From Muribaculaceae bacterium (GTDB taxonomy: Bacteria > Bacteroidota > Bacteroidia > Bacteroidales > Muribaculaceae), in the NCBI GenBank assembly GCA_017555085.1, contig JAFZHD010000049.1:1-52631 (forward strand): 52,631 bases of DNA, read 5' to 3'. Positions 51,126 to 52,631 of the stretch are shown here, in pieces (the stretch's first letter is position 1; every line of letters begins with the position of its first letter). The position numbers and the translations under genes were made by a program. Under the pieces are notes generated by a model. The model was not told the DNA's origin, did not search any database, and saw nothing but the letters and a program-made list of their open reading frames with translations.

Positions 51126-51159
51126 AGTTTGCCCCACAACCGTTCGGCAGACTTTTTTT
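51126..51159 (+). terminator. Terminator of the panB-pseudokinase-GNAT operon
   Basis: AGTTTGCC (51126-51133) pairs with GGCAGACT (51146-51153, one G-U), then seven T (51153-51159). It lies 22 bases after the stop. Confidence 0.8.
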
Positions 51160-51209
51160 CTATCCTTTTTAACAACGTTACTGTTCCCTTAAATAATGCT
51201 TTCCAAAGC

Positions 51210-51234
51210 CAGTTTGCGACCAAGAAGAACAACC
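51210..51234 (+). repeat. 25-base direct repeat, copy 1
   Basis: Identical to 51497-51521 (starts CAGTTTGCGACCAAGAAG). Similarity continues in the same reading frame: QFATKKNN.., then MSIV and NNY..RVL up to a stop at 51326. It is therefore a remnant of a duplicated coding sequence rather than a pure DNA element. Confidence 0.7.
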
Positions 51235-51352
51235 GTGCCGATCAATCAATGGTACATCAAAGTATGTCTATCGTAATAAATAATAACTACGACAGAGTGC
51301 TTGCCAAGTGCCTAACTCTTATATGATATAATAAATAATAAGGAATAATGGT

Positions 51353-51444
51353 CATGTTAACAAAATGGCGATTTCATATATATGAAGTCTGAATATGTCA
51401 AAGAAAGTGCCATTTGCTTGACATATTCAGATTGACATGTTAAC
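51353..51444. repeat. Inverted repeat framed by CATGTTAAC direct repeats
   Basis: CATGTTAAC occurs at 51353-51361 and 51436-51444, each followed by a related sequence ending CGATTT. Between them are the palindrome TTCATATATATGAA (51373-51386) and a perfect 14-bp inverted repeat (51388-51401 with 51418-51431, 16-base loop). It could be a small mobile element footprint or a recombination site; no coding capacity. Confidence 0.5.
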
Positions 51445-51496
51445 GAAACCCCGATTTGATTAACACGTTCTCACTCATTTATTGATTCTATCGTGT

Positions 51497-51637
51497 CAGT
51501 TTGCGACCAAGAAGAACAACCTCGCCAACAACCAACATCATCGTATGTCTATTGTAAAAGATAACTATGCTACCAAACTTGCAAGAGTGCTGAATGTAAA
51601 GAGTATCAACGGCAAATTATCTGCAAGCGTCGGTTGA
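51497..51637 (+). pseudogene. 25-base direct repeat, copy 2, with coding remnant
   Basis: The repeat occupies 51497-51521. In the same frame the sequence reads QFATKKNNLANN.., an ATG at 51545, MSIVKDNYATKLARVLNVK and a stop at 51635-51637. Copy 1 (51210-51326) gives a matching but diverged frame. The remnant overlaps the 3' end of the minus-strand gene at 51565-52080. The parent gene is not recognised. Confidence 0.4.
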
Positions 51638-52080
51638 TTATCGAGGTATTTTGTAATGAGAGTTACACGAAGTTTCGCACGAACATTTGGGTTTTGTAGC
51701 AGATTGAATAACTCTTCATCAATGCGAGCATAAGCGATATTTGCTCGTATGTTAGGCAATGAATAATTGCTGATTTTATCAATTTGACAACTTGGATTTG
51801 CTACAAGCTGCCAAAATGGTTCAGACTTCATGTGATAATATGGGTAGTTGGCTACCGGCTGAAACAATTTGCTCTCACCTAAAAGAGCCGAAGTATTACG
51901 TTTGAATTGACGCACCAAATCATCGCTAAGAGGGACACGGCAATTAGTAATCACACCTCGCTCGATTAGGTCGATAATTGAAAGCAACAGCAACGCCTTG
52001 TGCGGTGCAGGCTTTCCACACTTCTTCATCGTATTAAGCGATGAAAAGCAATCAATATAATATTCCAAATCCTTAGTCAT
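51565..52080 (-). CDS. Restriction-endonuclease-like protein (N-terminal SBD-like domain, no HNH)
   Basis: 171 residues. The pattern PHKALLLLSIIDLIERG (about 27-43), then YPYYHMKSEPFWQLV (about 100-114) and YARIDEELFNLLQNP..LRVTLITKYL is the N-terminal domain of a group of HNH-type putative restriction enzymes; related domains in ScoMcrA-like enzymes read phosphorothioated DNA. The HNH nuclease domain expected behind it is absent and the protein ends with a hydrophobic LILFTFSTLASLVA. Either this is a stand-alone form that works with its neighbours or it lost its nuclease. It begins 3 bases after the cysteine-rich gene. Confidence 0.65.
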   Translation of the reverse strand: MTKDLEYYIDCFSSLNTMKKCGKPAPHKALLLLSIIDLIERGVITNCRVPLSDDLVRQFKRNTSALLGESKLFQPVANYPYYHMKSEPFWQLVANPSCQIDKISNYSLPNIRANIAYARIDEELFNLLQNPNVRAKLRVTLITKYLDNQPTLADNLPLILFTFSTLASLVA

Positions 52081-52083
52081 ATA

Positions 52084-52242
52084 CTAATCCCAATCGTTTG
52101 GATTGTCGATGTATTCATCGTAATTTATTTCTTCGTATGATGTAGTTACTTGTGGGTGTTCATTCTCACAATCGCAACATTGGCATTTGCCGTCATCGCA
52201 ACGTCCACAAGTACATTCGAGATATTCGTTCAAATCGTCCAT
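52084..52242 (-). CDS. 52-residue cysteine-rich protein
   Basis: Reads MDDLNEYLECTCGRCDDGKC, then QCCDCENEHPQVTTSYEEIN and an acidic tail ending NPNDWD, with stop TAG at 52086-52084. Seven cysteines at 10, 12, 15, 20, 22, 23 and 25 suit binding of one or two zinc or iron ions. It is acidic and has no signal peptide. The gene fits exactly between its neighbours, 3 bases after the DUF4268 stop and 3 bases before the next start, which argues strongly that it is real. No family recognised; a metal-binding adaptor or a structural subunit of the same system is inferred. Confidence 0.7.
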   Translation of the reverse strand: MDDLNEYLECTCGRCDDGKCQCCDCENEHPQVTTSYEEINYDEYIDNPNDWD

Positions 52243-52245
52243 TGC

Positions 52246-52631
52246 TTACTTGTCGAATTGTTTAGCAATCTTCTTTAAGATGAGAGCTTTGTTCAACAGC
52301 CAATCAATGGCTTGTGGCCATATGCTTTCGTTGCTAATATCATAAGAATGACGAGTAATAATGCGAGATGCCTTTGTAGCTTCTCTCCATTCTACCTTGC
52401 TACCGACAAGTTGTTCAATCTCATCGGCATGTTCTTTGAACATTGCGAATTTCTCCTTCTCGTCAGGAATATAAATCTCAGCACCCAATAGCTTCTTTTG
52501 AGTATTTACAGTTAATCCTATATGATATGAAGAACTACCAACACTCAAATCGTACCAATGTTGTGCTTGAGCCTTGCGTGGCGAAAATTCTTTAACATAA
52601 GAAGATTTGATTGTTTCACTAAGACTAAGCC
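52246..52631 (-). CDS. DUF4268-type protein, C-terminal part (cut by window edge)
   Basis: The frame is open to the right edge: about 128 residues are visible, beginning LSLSETIKSSYVKEFSP and including AQHWYDLSVGSSSYHIGLTV, AEIYIPDEKEKFAMFKEHAD and KASRIITRHSYDI to the stop at 52246-52248. This matches the DUF4268 pattern (compact beta-sheet, WxxxxxxxxxxxxxxxRSAHI-like stretch) commonly found at the end of restriction-like or DUF91/NucS-type nuclease proteins. The N-terminus is outside the window, so a nuclease domain cannot be seen. An internal TTG at 52548 is not a credible start. Confidence 0.6.
   Translation of the reverse strand, partial: LSLSETIKSSYVKEFSPRKAQAQHWYDLSVGSSSYHIGLTVNTQKKLLGAEIYIPDEKEKFAMFKEHADEIEQLVGSKVEWREATKASRIITRHSYDISNESIWPQAIDWLLNKALILKKIAKQFDK

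Larger units (their letters stand above)
51105..51564. other. Repeat-rich 460-base spacer at a core/accessory junction
   Basis: No intact gene. It holds the terminator at 51126-51159, two copies of a 25-base direct repeat with surrounding coding remnants, a palindrome (51373-51386), a 14-bp inverted repeat (51388-51431) and two copies of CATGTTAAC. It is AT-rich and separates the panB operon from the minus-strand restriction-like operon. Confidence 0.7.

Noticed and set aside
1..52631. tRNA, rRNA genes or intact insertion sequences
   Set aside because: The intergenic spaces were read for tRNA-like arms and transposase frames and none was found; a tRNAscan or ISfinder run could settle this.

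Overview
The window looks like chromosomal DNA of a gut-type Bacteroidales bacterium, perhaps close to Muribaculaceae or Bacteroidaceae. Reasons: the sigma-factor start, fused SecDF, YfhO, DUF2795, DUF1573 and DUF2490 proteins are typical of that order. Starts lack Shine-Dalgarno sequences. Many genes are preceded by the Bacteroidetes promoter pattern (TTG, about 20 bases, then TAnnTTTG). Species cannot be fixed from reading alone. Most of the window is ordinary core genome. Three stretches look visibly AT-richer and more accessory: about 31.5-33.4 kb, 39.6-42.2 kb and 51.1-52.6 kb.

Layout. 1-2.8 kb: start of rpoD, a spacer with three DnaA-box-like sites, a SpoU RNA methyltransferase, and a HAD phosphatase-ribF operon. 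3-6 kb: Na/Pi cotransporter with a PhoU domain, orphan OmpR-type response regulator, rnhB. 6.1-10.7 kb (minus): HTH-cupin regulator, acyl-CoA synthetase, proB, proA. 10.9-14.3 kb: a TIGR02757 protein, two DUF1573 proteins and meaB. 14.4-18.6 kb (minus): aroK-rnhA and secDF. 18.9-20.7 kb: dnaX. 20.7-27.3 kb (minus): glutaminase, PAP2 phosphatase, DUF2795, then a YfhO-methyltransferase-LOG-cobalamin adenosyltransferase operon.

27.4-31.5 kb (minus) is the most system-like cluster: a VTC-type polyphosphate polymerase domain protein, a DUF4956 membrane protein, a DUF2490 outer-membrane protein and a beta-helix lipoprotein of the carbohydrate-binding Cthe_2159 type, tightly spaced. 31.7-33.4 kb holds small secreted proteins, a decayed N-terminus resembling RHS-type surface proteins, and copies of a promoter-bearing intergenic repeat. 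33.5-39.5 kb (minus) is an aromatic amino acid/aryl-acid operon: omega-amidase-like nitrilase, indolepyruvate oxidoreductase alpha and beta, aminotransferase, phenylacetate-CoA ligase and an ACT protein.

39.7-42.2 kb: beta-barrel protein, PD40/TolB-like protein, small HTH regulator and a strongly structured noncoding stretch. 42.3-44.0 kb (minus): yqeY-serS. 44.2-48.2 kb: argS, Bax-inhibitor-1 protein, MATE exporter. 48.3-51.1 kb: panB, a membrane-anchored pseudokinase and a GNAT-like protein. After a repeat-rich spacer, 51.6-52.6 kb carries a short minus-strand operon that looks like part of a defence locus: a DUF4268 protein cut by the window edge, a 52-residue cysteine-rich protein, and a protein like the N-terminal domain of HNH restriction enzymes.

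No tRNA, rRNA, CRISPR array or intact insertion sequence was seen.
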